From assembly GCA_022776445.1 (NCBI GenBank), contig JALFHZ010000037.1:1-51615 (forward strand): a stretch of DNA of 51,615 bases, given 5' to 3'. This DNA is from Lachnospiraceae bacterium (GTDB taxonomy: Bacteria; Bacillota; Clostridia; Lachnospirales; Lachnospiraceae). This document shows, one piece after another, positions 25,539 to 33,886 of this stretch. Position 1 is the first letter of the stretch, and each line of letters begins with the position of its first letter. Both the position numbers and the translations under genes were made by a program. A model generated the notes under the pieces. It saw nothing but the letters and a program-made list of their open reading frames with translations. It was not told where the DNA came from and did not search any database.

Positions 25539-26420
25539 TTACATACAGCACTGCTTCATCACAAATTCCCGAAAATCCTGAACCACCTTCGGCATATACA
25601 CACGATCATGCTTGACCATATAGATATTCCGCTGCCAGATCGGCTTTCGAATCCGAATCACCTTCACATCCAGTGACGGCAGAATCTCCATCTCCGGAAC
25701 CACCGCAATACCGAAATTCCTGGCTACCAGCCCCGCCGTCACCTGATCTTCCACAATCTCATAGGCAATCTGAGGACGTTTTCCAATCAATTCAAACAAT
25801 TTATCCACTTCATAACGAAGACCTGAGCTTTCCGCAAAATAAACATAAGGATAAGACAGCGTCTGATTCAGATCAATTTCATCAAACACCGCGAGCGGAT
25901 GCTCTTTCGGCACAATCAGAACCAGCTTCTGATGAAGAACAACAACAGAAGACAGTCCGGTATCTTGCTGCGGTCTGGAACTGAATATCAGATCGAAATG
26001 CCGTGCATGAAGACCTTCTACCAGCTTCTGTGTTACGTCCGTGCTGAAAGTAAAGCGGATATCCTTATCCGGATTGGCCTCCATAAACTGTCTCGCCAGA
26101 TCCGGAATAAACTTCACACCGACCGGCCGCACCATGCCAACCCGTATCACGCCTTCCCCCTTCGCACCTCTGCGCAGTGCATCCACACCTTCGTCCAGAG
26201 TTTTCAACGCACTCTCGACATGACTCAGAAACTGCTCCCCGTAACAGGTCAGCTCCGTATTTCTTCCCGTTTTCTCAAAAAGCGGAACTCCCACCTCCGC
26301 TTCCAGCTGGTTGATCGCATGGCTGAGACTCGGCTGTGTAATGCAAAGCTGCTCCGCAGCCCGTGTATAATGATGCGTGTGTGCCAGCTCTGCAAAATAT
26401 CTGAGATGAATCAGATTCAT
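25539..26420 (-). CDS. LysR family transcriptional regulator
   Basis: A 293-residue LysR regulator. The winged helix-turn-helix is at 1-60 (LRYFAELAHTHHYTRAAEQLCITQPSLSHAINQLEAEVG) and the ligand-binding periplasmic-type domain at about 90-290. The effector is not predictable. The neighbours are a convergent exporter operon downstream and the truncated PTS gene upstream on the same strand, so its original target may have been lost with the deletion there. A 15-bp inverted repeat 33 bases before the start codon is a candidate autoregulatory site. Confidence 0.88.
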   Translation of the reverse strand: MNLIHLRYFAELAHTHHYTRAAEQLCITQPSLSHAINQLEAEVGVPLFEKTGRNTELTCYGEQFLSHVESALKTLDEGVDALRRGAKGEGVIRVGMVRPVGVKFIPDLARQFMEANPDKDIRFTFSTDVTQKLVEGLHARHFDLIFSSRPQQDTGLSSVVVLHQKLVLIVPKEHPLAVFDEIDLNQTLSYPYVYFAESSGLRYEVDKLFELIGKRPQIAYEIVEDQVTAGLVARNFGIAVVPEMEILPSLDVKVIRIRKPIWQRNIYMVKHDRVYMPKVVQDFREFVMKQCCM

Positions 26421-26452
26421 AATCGCCTACCCCCGGTACAATAAACTCTATC

Positions 26453-26467
26453 ATAGATAAAATCTAT
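26453..26467. promoter_or_regulatory. LysR operator candidate
   Basis: ATAGATAAAATCTAT, an inverted repeat with a T-N11-A core, upstream of the lysR gene. A second repeat, AGATCAAAGATCT, lies at 26523-26535. Confidence 0.45.
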
Positions 26468-26574
26468 TATACCATGAAAATAATTGATTTGAATATCCGT
26501 TTTTTTCGTTATATACTATAGACAGATCAAAGATCTAATATTATTTCAGGAATTTCCCAAATTCAGATAAATGT

Positions 26575-26610
26575 TGCTCCATAGGAACCCCTTCAATCTT
26601 CTATGGAGCA
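26575..26610 (-). terminator. Hairpin downstream of the PTS fragment
   Basis: TGCTCCATAG pairs with CTATGGAGCA in the gap after the EIIC stop codon. The T-tract is poor, so termination strength is uncertain. Confidence 0.5.
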
Positions 26611-26627
26611 GCAGTGCCCCCTCTTTT

Positions 26628-27485
26628 TTATTTCCGATCCATTTTAACAACAAACAAATAAGACAATGCAAAGGATAACGCTACAGTAATGATCCATCCC
26701 AGTGCAGCCCATACAAAATACGGTCCGATGTATGCCGGAATACTGAACACGCTGGAAGTAATGTAGCCATACAGTCTTACACCAAATGCTCCGATAAACA
26801 TACAACCCACACAACTTGCAATGGTTGCTGCCAGAAATCCTTTTTTATACTTGGTCAGCACACCGAACAGCGCCGGCTCCGTAATTCCCAGAACACCTGA
26901 CAGCACTGCAGAAAGAACAATGGATTTGTCTTTCTGGGTGGTTTCCTTGAAATAACATCCGCAGGCAGCTCCTACAATCGACAGATTTGCAATAAACATC
27001 ATCGGCATCAGCATATCCCATCCCTTGGTTGCAAAATTCTCCAGGGCAATTGGAGTCATGGCATGATGCATACCGACCAGAATGGAGGCCGGCCGGATCA
27101 GGCCCATGATAAAGCCTGCCAGAATCGGAGAAATTCCGAATACTCCATCCAGAACCCATGCCAGAGCCTTACCCATATAGATACCAACCGGTCCAATCAC
27201 TGTCAGCGTAAAGAATCCGGAAATGAAAATCGTAAATGTCGGAGTTACCACAGTTCTTGCTGCTTCCGGCACCACCTTATCCACCCACCGGTGAATATAG
27301 CTCAATGCAAACACGGAGAAAATAATCGGAATAACCGAACCGGAATAGTTAAACACCGGGATTGGAAGTACACCGCCAAACAGAAAATTGCTGATTTCTC
27401 CGGCTTTCGCAGCATCCACCATGGTTGGATACATAATGATAGATGCCATGGCAATCGCAAAGCTCTGGGGCGGCAAATCCCGCAC
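26628..27485 (-). pseudogene. PTS EIIC domain (beta-glucoside/sucrose-type), 5' end missing
   Basis: An open frame of 285 codons for the C-terminal two-thirds of an EIIC sugar permease. About eight membrane helices are left, with LIRPASILVGMHHAMTPIALEN and GITEPALFGV, the sugar-site motif of the glucose/beta-glucoside superfamily. An intact EIIBC would add roughly 170-180 residues, including the EIIB phosphocysteine domain; none is present. The first codons (MRDLPPQS) are antisense to the adjoining RspA-like gene, and PTS similarity begins only near AIAMASII. No ribosome binding site or promoter survives, so it is probably dead. No EIIA domain follows. Confidence 0.75.
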
Positions 27486-28329
27486 AGCGATTCCCGCCTA
27501 CACCCATGCCGTAGCCGATACCATGGAGGATTTATATCAGGAGATCGATAAAATCCGGGCAGAAGGTTATCGTCACATCCGATGCCAGCTTGGCTTTTAC
27601 GGCGGAATCCCGGATGATCTTCAGACACCGGAATCCCCCATCGCCGGAACCTACTTCGATCAGGACGACTATATACGCAACACCGTTCACATGTTTGCCG
27701 CTCTGCGTGAAAAATACGGCGACAGTTTTCACATTCTCCATGATGTTCATGAACGGCTTTTTCCAAACCAGGCCATTCAGTTTGCCAAGGATCTGGAACC
27801 GTACAAGCCATATTTTATCGAGGATCTTCTTCCTCCGGATCAAAATGAATGGCTGGCACAGCTGCGTAACCAGTGCGCAGTCCCGATTGCCACCGGGGAA
27901 CTGTTCAACAATCCGATGGAATGGAAGCATCTGATTGTAAACCGCCGAATTGATTATCTGCGCTGTCATGTTTCTCAGCTTGGAGGTATCACACCGGCTC
28001 TGAAGCTTGCCGCATTCTGTGCAGCATTCGGCATCCGGATTGCATGGCATACACCATCTGATATCACGCCGATCGGACTTGCCGTGAATACTCACCTGAA
28101 TATTCACCTGCACAATGCAGCCATTCAGGAAAATATTGAATTAAAGAAAAACACCAAATGCGTATTTCCGGGATACAACGAAGCAAAAGGCGGATATTTC
28201 TACCCGATTGACCGCCCCGGTATTGGTGTTGATATCGATGAACAGGAAATTACAAAATATCCTGTCGCCTACCGTCCTCATGAGTGGACACAGAGCCGGA
28301 TTCCGGACGGTACCATTGTAACCCCATAG
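27460..28329 (+). pseudogene. RspA/D-mannonate dehydratase-like enolase-superfamily gene, 5' end missing
   Basis: The C-terminal barrel of an enolase-superfamily sugar-acid dehydratase of the ManD/RspA type. Similarity starts at [16 protein letters not shown] and runs to the end. Metal and catalytic regions are visible: [25 protein letters not shown] and AWHTPSD. Roughly 110 N-terminal residues of the capping domain are absent. The track start at 27388 is supplied by sequence antisense to the PTS fragment ([10 protein letters not shown]), so a chimeric protein could be made only if expressed by chance. The gene is back to back with the truncated PTS gene, so one deletion could explain both losses. 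Confidence 0.75.
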
Positions 28330-28339
28330 TATCACAAAA

Positions 28340-28376
28340 CCCGGTCAAAACAGATTCCGCATCTGTCCTGACCGGG
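28340..28376. terminator. Hairpin after the RspA-like gene
   Basis: CCCGGTCA pairs with TGACCGGG around an inner ACAGAT/ATCTGT stem. The T-tract is weak. Confidence 0.55.
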
Positions 28377-28402
28377 CTTCATAAGAAAGAGAGGTACGCC
28401 CC

Positions 28403-29137
28403 ATGAGTTCGAAGAAAACGGAATTTATTGTATCAGATCTGATCTGTAAGATTTTCCAGCAGAAATTCTGGAACAACCGTCTCCCCACCCAACGAGATCT
28501 GGCATGCGCTTATCAGGTATCCCGTTTTACCATTCAGAAAGTCTTAAAACGTCTGGAATCCATCGGACTGATCGAATCCATCCAGGGTGACGGCATCTAT
28601 ATCCGCGAACGTGCTCTCGGCAATCCGCTTGTCTCAAATTCTATGACAGAAGTCTCCTATCAGGATCTGCAGTCGAAACTTGTTTACTTAAAAAAGATCA
28701 AACCAGATGCGGAGCTGCAGAGTATCTTTAATCTGAAAGCCGACGAAGATGTATGGGAATTTCAGCGCATCCGTATTGTCTGTTATGAAATTTCTCAGGT
28801 AGAGACCGCCTGGATGCCCTGCCATCTCTTTCCGGAATTAAACCGTGCAGTCATTGAAGACTCCATTCAGAACTATGCGCTGAAAAAGAAATACCGCATT
28901 TCCCATTTTATGACAAACTATCGTCCTATGGTGCTCTCAAAAGAAGCTGCGGAGATTCTGAACTGTAAAAAAGGGACTCCGGCCATGTACATTACATCCC
29001 GAGGCATATTAAAAGATGGCACGATTTTTATATGCAGTAAAATCAATGCCATCCACTATGAATGTACCTATATTATACCATTTAATAAAGATGTTTACCT
29101 GTCACGCAGAGGAAGCAGGCAGAAAAAAACAAAATGA
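28403..29137 (+). CDS. GntR family regulator, HutC/UTRA subgroup
   Basis: A 244-residue regulator. Residues 5-70 are the GntR winged helix (LPTQRDLACAYQVSRFTIQKVLKRLESIGLI) and residues about 85-235 a UTRA ligand domain of the chorismate-lyase fold (EDVWEFQRIRIV, VLSKEAAEILNCKKGTPAMYI). UTRA regulators usually sense sugars or their phosphates and repress PTS or sugar-acid operons. It sits 74 bases after the RspA-like gene and probably once controlled it and the PTS. It is intact, unlike its presumed targets. It converges with the amino-acid ABC operon. Confidence 0.87.
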   Translation: MSSKKTEFIVSDLICKIFQQKFWNNRLPTQRDLACAYQVSRFTIQKVLKRLESIGLIESIQGDGIYIRERALGNPLVSNSMTEVSYQDLQSKLVYLKKIKPDAELQSIFNLKADEDVWEFQRIRIVCYEISQVETAWMPCHLFPELNRAVIEDSIQNYALKKKYRISHFMTNYRPMVLSKEAAEILNCKKGTPAMYITSRGILKDGTIFICSKINAIHYECTYIIPFNKDVYLSRRGSRQKKTK

Positions 29138-29145
29138 ATCTTTTC

Positions 29146-29913
29146 CTACTTCAACATCTCCCCATACCGTCCAAGGAAGGTCTGCGTCCGCTCATTATTG
29201 GAAGCAAACACTTCCTCCGGGCGTCCCTCTTCCACAATCACACCATCTGCCATGAAAATCACCCGATCAGAGATATCTCTTGCAAAAGCCATCTCATGTG
29301 TGACGATTACCATCGCAATATGAAGATCTGCCAGAGAACGAATCACTTTCAGCACTTCCCCGGTCAGCTCCGGATCCAGCGCGGATGTCGGTTCATCAAA
29401 AAACAGAATTTTCGGATTCAAAGCCAGCGCCCGGGCAATCGCCACCCGCTGACACTGACCCCCGGAAAGCTGACACGGATAGGCATCTGCTTTATCCTCC
29501 AGTCCCATCTTACGCAGCAGCTCCAATGCAGTTTTATGTACTTCCTCCTTATCCCGTTTCTGCACGGAAATCGGTGCGTCCATGATATTTTTCAACACGG
29601 AAAAATGCGGGAACAGATTAAAATTCTGAAATACCAGTCCATAATTTTCCTGTATTTTTTTCAGTTCCTTTTTCGGCGCATATACGGTATGGCCGTTCTC
29701 ATCATTCCAGGCCGCCTTCTCTCCCAGATAGATCAGTTCTCCATTGTCCATTTCTTCCAGCATTGTCGCACACCGGAGCAGCGTCGATTTGCCCGAGCCG
29801 GACGGTCCGATAACCGATACGATTTCCCCTTCGCCTACCGCCAGGGAAATATCCTTAATTACTTCCAGTCCGTCAAAGGACTTTTGTACATGGTTCATTT
29901 CCAGTAAATTCAT
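29146..29913 (-). CDS. Polar amino acid ABC transporter ATP-binding protein
   Basis: A 255-residue ATPase of the PAAT family (GlnQ/HisP-like). Walker [14 protein letters not shown] is near residue 35, signature [13 protein letters not shown] near 140 and Walker [13 protein letters not shown] just after, with switch [10 protein letters not shown]. It powers the permease encoded next. The insertion [19 protein letters not shown] after the Q-loop region is typical of this group. It is the last gene of the operon with the permease and binding protein; the start lies nine bases after the permease stop. Confidence 0.93.
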   Translation of the reverse strand: MNLLEMNHVQKSFDGLEVIKDISLAVGEGEIVSVIGPSGSGKSTLLRCATMLEEMDNGELIYLGEKAAWNDENGHTVYAPKKELKKIQENYGLVFQNFNLFPHFSVLKNIMDAPISVQKRDKEEVHKTALELLRKMGLEDKADAYPCQLSGGQCQRVAIARALALNPKILFFDEPTSALDPELTGEVLKVIRSLADLHIAMVIVTHEMAFARDISDRVIFMADGVIVEEGRPEEVFASNNERTQTFLGRYGEMLK

Positions 29914-29922
29914 GATATCCTC

Positions 29923-30573
29923 CTATTGATAATACGAAAGTTTCTTCTCCGCATACTCCATGGCCATAGCCACAACCAGATTAAAAACATAATAAAATAC
30001 TCCTGCGGCGATGAACGGAATCATCGAAGTCTGTGAAGAAGCCAGCGCCTTGGCAATCGTAAACATCTCCAGAACAGCGATGGTAAATGCCAGAGACGTA
30101 TCCTTGACCAGCGTAATCACCTCATTGGTAATCGAAGGTAAAATCCGTTTGACCACCTGAGGAAGAATGATTTTAAAAAATGTCTGATTTTTACTGTATC
30201 CCAGAAGCTTTGCCGCCTCATACTGTCCCACCGGCATGGACTGGATGCCGCTGCGGTAGATCTCCGCAAAATATGCTGCATAGTTGATCACAAATCCAAT
30301 CAGCGCCGCAATCAGGCGGTAACTGTTGCTGACCTTGATTCCAAACAGATAATAAGGCCCAAAATATACAACCATCAGCTGAAGCATCAGAGGCGTACCG
30401 CGCATGATCGAAATATACGCTTTTACCAATCCCTGAATTACTTTGTTCTTCGACATGCGCCCGAAAGCAATAACCATTCCAAGCGGCAGAGAAAAAATAA
30501 GAGTCACCATAAAAATCTGAATGCTGACAAACATTCCTCCGGCTAATTGTGATATCATTTTTGCGAGTGTCAT
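29923..30573 (-). CDS. Polar amino acid ABC transporter permease
   Basis: A 216-residue inner-membrane permease of the HisMQ family with about five helices. The ABC coupling motif is in GQYEAAKLLGYSKNQTFFKIILPQVVKRILPS (about 125-160). The start is ATG 30573, after AAAAAGGAGCAGAG; the track start at 30597 adds eight residues that overlap that site. A single permease gene implies a homodimer. It lies between the binding protein (103 bases upstream, across a stable hairpin) and the ATPase. Confidence 0.92.
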   Translation of the reverse strand: MTLAKMISQLAGGMFVSIQIFMVTLIFSLPLGMVIAFGRMSKNKVIQGLVKAYISIMRGTPLMLQLMVVYFGPYYLFGIKVSNSYRLIAALIGFVINYAAYFAEIYRSGIQSMPVGQYEAAKLLGYSKNQTFFKIILPQVVKRILPSITNEVITLVKDTSLAFTIAVLEMFTIAKALASSQTSMIPFIAAGVFYYVFNLVVAMAMEYAEKKLSYYQ

Positions 30574-30616
30574 TGTTTTCTCTGCTCCTTTTTCCATTCT
30601 CTTTTGACTGAAACTG

Positions 30617-30639
30617 CCGCTCCGTGAAACGCGGAGCGG
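30617..30639 (-). promoter_or_regulatory. Intra-operon hairpin between binding protein and permease
   Basis: CCGCTCCG pairs with CGGAGCGG and has no T-tract. Such hairpins often stabilise the upstream binding-protein message and keep it in excess over the permease. Confidence 0.55.
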
Positions 30640-30675
30640 CGGTCTTAATCAGTCTTCGTTAACTTTTATCAATTC

Positions 30676-31554
30676 TTACTTGCCGATCGTAGTAACATCG
30701 CGGCCAAACCATTTATCAGAGATCTCTGCCATGGTACCGTCTGCAGCCATCTCTTCCAGAGTTGCCTGAACTTTGTCTCTCAGTTCTTCGTTGCCCTTCT
30801 TAAAGCCAACGCCATACTCCTCAGATGCCAGGGTCTCATCCAGGATCACATAAGCATCTCCGTCTTCTCTCTGCTCCAGCTGATAACCGGCTACGATCAC
30901 ATCCATCGCAATTGCATCTACTGCACCCATTTCCAGATCCATAAATGCGGTATTGTAATCCGGGGTTGTCTGCAGCGTGCCAAAGCTTCCGGCAAGTTCC
31001 TGATTGTCCTTCAATGCTGCTTCAGCAGAAGAATCCGCCTGAACCTCAACTACTTTACCTGCAAGATGAGCCAATGTCTTAATTCCGGATTCGGCAGATA
31101 CTACAAATACCTGACTGTTGTCCATATACGGTTCACTCCAGGTGTATGCATCCTCACGACCATTGATTGTAAAGCCGTTCCAGATACAGTCAATCGTACC
31201 GGAATTCAGCTCCATATCCTTGGAATCCCATGCGATCGGCTGCGGAACAAATTCCAGTCCAAGGCGATTCGCTACCTCCTTCGCCAGTTCCAGATCAAAA
31301 CCAGTGTACTCACCATCATCTCCTACAAACCCCATCGGAGGGAAGTCCTGATCAAAACCAACGGTAAAGGTGCCGCCTGCTGCTTCTGCCTTTGTCTCAG
31401 CCTCAGATGCTGCCGTGGTCTCTTCTGCCGTAGTTGCCGCTTCTGTCGCTGCCTCTGCTGCAGCTGCAGTAGTCTCTGCCGGTTTGCTTCCGCATGCGGT
31501 TAAGGATGCTGCCATAACGCCTGCTAATAATAAACTGAATACTTTTTTCTTCAT
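30676..31554 (-). CDS. Amino acid ABC transporter substrate-binding lipoprotein
   Basis: A 292-residue secreted lipoprotein. The signal peptide ends at lipobox LTAC (cysteine about 21), then a low-complexity Ala/Thr/Glu linker (about 25-60) leads into a family 3 solute-binding domain (FTVGFDQDFPPMGFVGDDGEYTGFDLELAKEV). The arginine and aspartate positions that hold the amino-acid carboxylate and amine are in the expected regions, but the ligand cannot be assigned from this reading. It is first in the operon, with its own promoter at 31596-31624, and lies directly downstream of a LysR gene on the same strand. Confidence 0.92.
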   Translation of the reverse strand: MKKKVFSLLLAGVMAASLTACGSKPAETTAAAAEAATEAATTAEETTAASEAETKAEAAGGTFTVGFDQDFPPMGFVGDDGEYTGFDLELAKEVANRLGLEFVPQPIAWDSKDMELNSGTIDCIWNGFTINGREDAYTWSEPYMDNSQVFVVSAESGIKTLAHLAGKVVEVQADSSAEAALKDNQELAGSFGTLQTTPDYNTAFMDLEMGAVDAIAMDVIVAGYQLEQREDGDAYVILDETLASEEYGVGFKKGNEELRDKVQATLEEMAADGTMAEISDKWFGRDVTTIGK

Positions 31555-31595
31555 AATTGTCGCTCCTCCTTTTGCCTCGCCGTTCTGCGTTGCTC

Positions 31596-31624
31596 TACCA
31601 TAGTAGCATACTAAAGTATTTATG
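31596..31624 (-). promoter_or_regulatory. Promoter of the amino-acid ABC operon
   Basis: TGGACA, 17 bases, TACTAT on the minus strand, with an ATACTTTAGTAT near-palindrome in the spacer. Confidence 0.5.
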
Positions 31625-31638
31625 TCCAGTCTTTTCCT

Positions 31639-32517
31639 TTACTTTCCCCGAAATTCTTTCCTGGCCAACTCAATCAGCTGTCTGGTACCTGCCGATAGTT
31701 TTCGATTGGCATTCCAGATCAGCAGAATCTGAATTTCAGAACAATCACGAACAGGAATCTTCGTAATTTTCCGGCTTTCATCCATAACGTCATCAAAAAA
31801 GAAAGTTGCCGCCGCATTGCTCTCTACCATTCTCTGAATCGCAGCAATCTGATTGGTCTTCACAATTACATTCGGACTCTGATCCATTTTTTTATAGCAG
31901 CGGTAAATATAACTGGTCAGAAAAGAATCCTCCGGCAGCAAAGCAAGCGGTATATCTGCAATATCCTCAAGAGATACTTCCCTGCATCGGGCCAGCGGAT
32001 GATCCGCAGATACATAAAAATAAAAATTTCTGGAACATAAATCACAGGAACGAAAAGAAGGCCCCAGCGACTGATCGGAAGAAACCATGGCTGCGTCCAG
32101 CGTTCCCTCCAGTATCATCGCCTTATTGGTCAGCGTTCCATTCTCGACCATCTGAAGCCTGCTCTCCGGATATTCTTTACAAAATGCGGCAAATAACTGC
32201 GGAAATACTATAGCAGACAACATGTAGGGGACACCCAGTTTGATACTGTGCTTTGCACTTCCCATTTCCCGCATCTGTTCACAGAACGAATCTGCATGTT
32301 CCAGCAATTTTTCTGATTCCTCCAGAAAAATCTTTCCCTGTTCTGTCAGGGCAATTCCTTTACTCCGACGATAAAATAACGTAATTCCAAACTCTTCTTC
32401 CAGCTCGTGTATGGCATTGGAAAGACTGGGCTGTGATACATGAAGCTCAGCAGCTGCCCGCGTCATATTATAATACTTACACACCGCCTGAAAATATTTC
32501 AATTGCATCAGCCTCAT
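31639..32517 (-). CDS. LysR family transcriptional regulator
   Basis: A 292-residue LysR regulator. The DNA-binding domain is at 1-60 (LKYFQAVCKYYNMTRAAAELHVSQPSLSNAIHELEEEFG) and the co-inducer domain at about 90-290. It lies 84 bases before the amino-acid ABC operon on the same strand and is divergent from the CHR transporter genes, so either could be its target; the divergent arrangement is the more usual one for LysR. The effector is unknown. Confidence 0.88.
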   Translation of the reverse strand: MRLMQLKYFQAVCKYYNMTRAAAELHVSQPSLSNAIHELEEEFGITLFYRRSKGIALTEQGKIFLEESEKLLEHADSFCEQMREMGSAKHSIKLGVPYMLSAIVFPQLFAAFCKEYPESRLQMVENGTLTNKAMILEGTLDAAMVSSDQSLGPSFRSCDLCSRNFYFYVSADHPLARCREVSLEDIADIPLALLPEDSFLTSYIYRCYKKMDQSPNVIVKTNQIAAIQRMVESNAAATFFFDDVMDESRKITKIPVRDCSEIQILLIWNANRKLSAGTRQLIELARKEFRGK

Positions 32518-32654
32518 GGATAACCTCCTGCTGCAAGATATTCGTTTTGGCTATATCATAGAAAAATTTAACTATTGGACACGAAACGCACCATTTTGTA
32601 AACTAGTATAAAACAGAAACGAGAATGTTTCAACACAACCGGAAGGAGGAACAC

Positions 32655-33215
32655 ATGAATCGAAAATTATGGACACTTTTTAAAACCTGCTTCTTCATCA
32701 GCGCCTGCACATTCGGAGGCGGCATGGTTATCATCTCTATGCTTCAGAAAAAATTTGTAGAAGAGCTGCACTGGATTGAACAGGATGAAATTATGGATAT
32801 GGTAGCAATTGCACAGTCCTGCCCCGGTGTCATGGCAGTAAATACTTCGATTATCATCGGCTATCATATCGCCGGGATGTTGGGAGCCATTCTCACAATG
32901 TTCGGAACCATCCTGCCGCCCATGATCATCCTGTCAATCATTTCTTTATTTTATGTTCAGTTTCGTAACAATCTTATCATTGCACTGATCTTAAAAGGAA
33001 TGCAGGCAGGTGTTGCGGCAGTCATGATTCATGTAGCGGCAACCATGATGAAAAATGTATTAAAAGACAAAAAGCTTTTATCTCTGCTTATGCTGATCGG
33101 TGCATCCGCTGCTGCAATCGTACTTCAGATCGATATTATTTTCATTCTGATCGTCTGCGGCATCATCGGCGGAACATCTGTATGGATAAGTGAAAAACGA
33201 GGTGAAAAAATATGA
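32655..33215 (+). CDS. CHR (chromate) family transporter, N-half-type subunit
   Basis: A 186-residue short CHR protein with about six membrane helices. It has the family motifs FGGGMVIISML near the N-terminus and SCPGVMAVNTSIIIGY, where most members have PGP. The start is ATG 32655 after GGAAGGAGG; the upstream track start adds ten unlikely residues. Short CHR proteins work as pairs, and the partner begins on the stop codon of this gene. Although the family is named for chromate export, Clostridial pairs may move other anions such as sulfate; the substrate is not established here. Confidence 0.85.
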   Translation: MNRKLWTLFKTCFFISACTFGGGMVIISMLQKKFVEELHWIEQDEIMDMVAIAQSCPGVMAVNTSIIIGYHIAGMLGAILTMFGTILPPMIILSIISLFYVQFRNNLIIALILKGMQAGVAAVMIHVAATMMKNVLKDKKLLSLLMLIGASAAAIVLQIDIIFILIVCGIIGGTSVWISEKRGEKI

Positions 33216-33784
33216 TTTATCTGAAATTACTCCAAACCTTTCTCCTGATCGGTCTGTTCAGCTTTGGCGGCGGATATGCTTCCATGGAATTGATTCGCAC
33301 CCGGGTGGTTGCCCAGCAGCACTGGATGACAGATGCAGAATTTACAGATATCATTTCCATTGCTGAAATGACTCCGGGACCGCTTGGAATCAATATTGCT
33401 TCCTTCGTTGGAACAAGAACTGCAGGAATCCGGGGTACTTTGATCGCAACCATCGCCTACGCACTGCCGGCTATGGTGATCGTTATGATTCTGGCTAATG
33501 TATATGATCGTTATCGCTCATTACATGGGATCCAGGGAGTCCTGAAAGGCTTGCGTCCAGCGGTTGCAGCCATGGTGCTGGCAGCTGCTCTCAAACTGAC
33601 CGGCAGCGCATGGTGGGGCGGACTGGAACAGATCAGCATCCCTAATACCAACTGGATCTCCATCCCGGTTTCTCTTGCGATGCTGATACTCCTCTGCAAA
33701 AAGAAACTTGGACCTATGCAGGCAATTCTTTCCAGCGGAGTAATCGGAGCAATACTCTATGCAATGCTTGGTATTGTACCGTAA
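33212..33784 (+). CDS. CHR (chromate) family transporter, C-half-type subunit
   Basis: A 190-residue partner CHR protein. It has FSFGGGYASMELI near the N-terminus and the conserved TPGPLGINIASFVGTR. Its ATG overlaps the previous stop (ATGA), so translation is coupled and the two half-transporters should be made in equal amounts and form a heterodimer. About six helices are predicted, with an opposite-topology arrangement inferred from the family. A strong terminator follows, shared with adhE. Confidence 0.85.
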   Translation: MIYLKLLQTFLLIGLFSFGGGYASMELIRTRVVAQQHWMTDAEFTDIISIAEMTPGPLGINIASFVGTRTAGIRGTLIATIAYALPAMVIVMILANVYDRYRSLHGIQGVLKGLRPAVAAMVLAAALKLTGSAWWGGLEQISIPNTNWISIPVSLAMLILLCKKKLGPMQAILSSGVIGAILYAMLGIVP

Positions 33785-33827
33785 CCCTTCAGCACTGCGC
33801 CGAACCATACAATGCGTCAATATCACA

Positions 33828-33870
33828 AGCAGCCCCCGGGGCGTCATGCACTCCCGGGGGCTGCTCATTT
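33828..33870. terminator. Bidirectional terminator between the CHR pair and adhE
   Basis: A perfect 13-bp GC-rich stem, AGCAGCCCCCGGG with CCCGGGGGCTGCT, followed by CATTTTAT on the plus strand. Confidence 0.8.
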
Positions 33871-33886
33871 TATAACTTTCTGTCTC

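Noticed and set aside
32655-33784. A frameshifted single chromate transporter
   Set aside because: Both halves have their own start, the motifs are complete in each and they overlap by ATGA, as in natural short CHR pairs.
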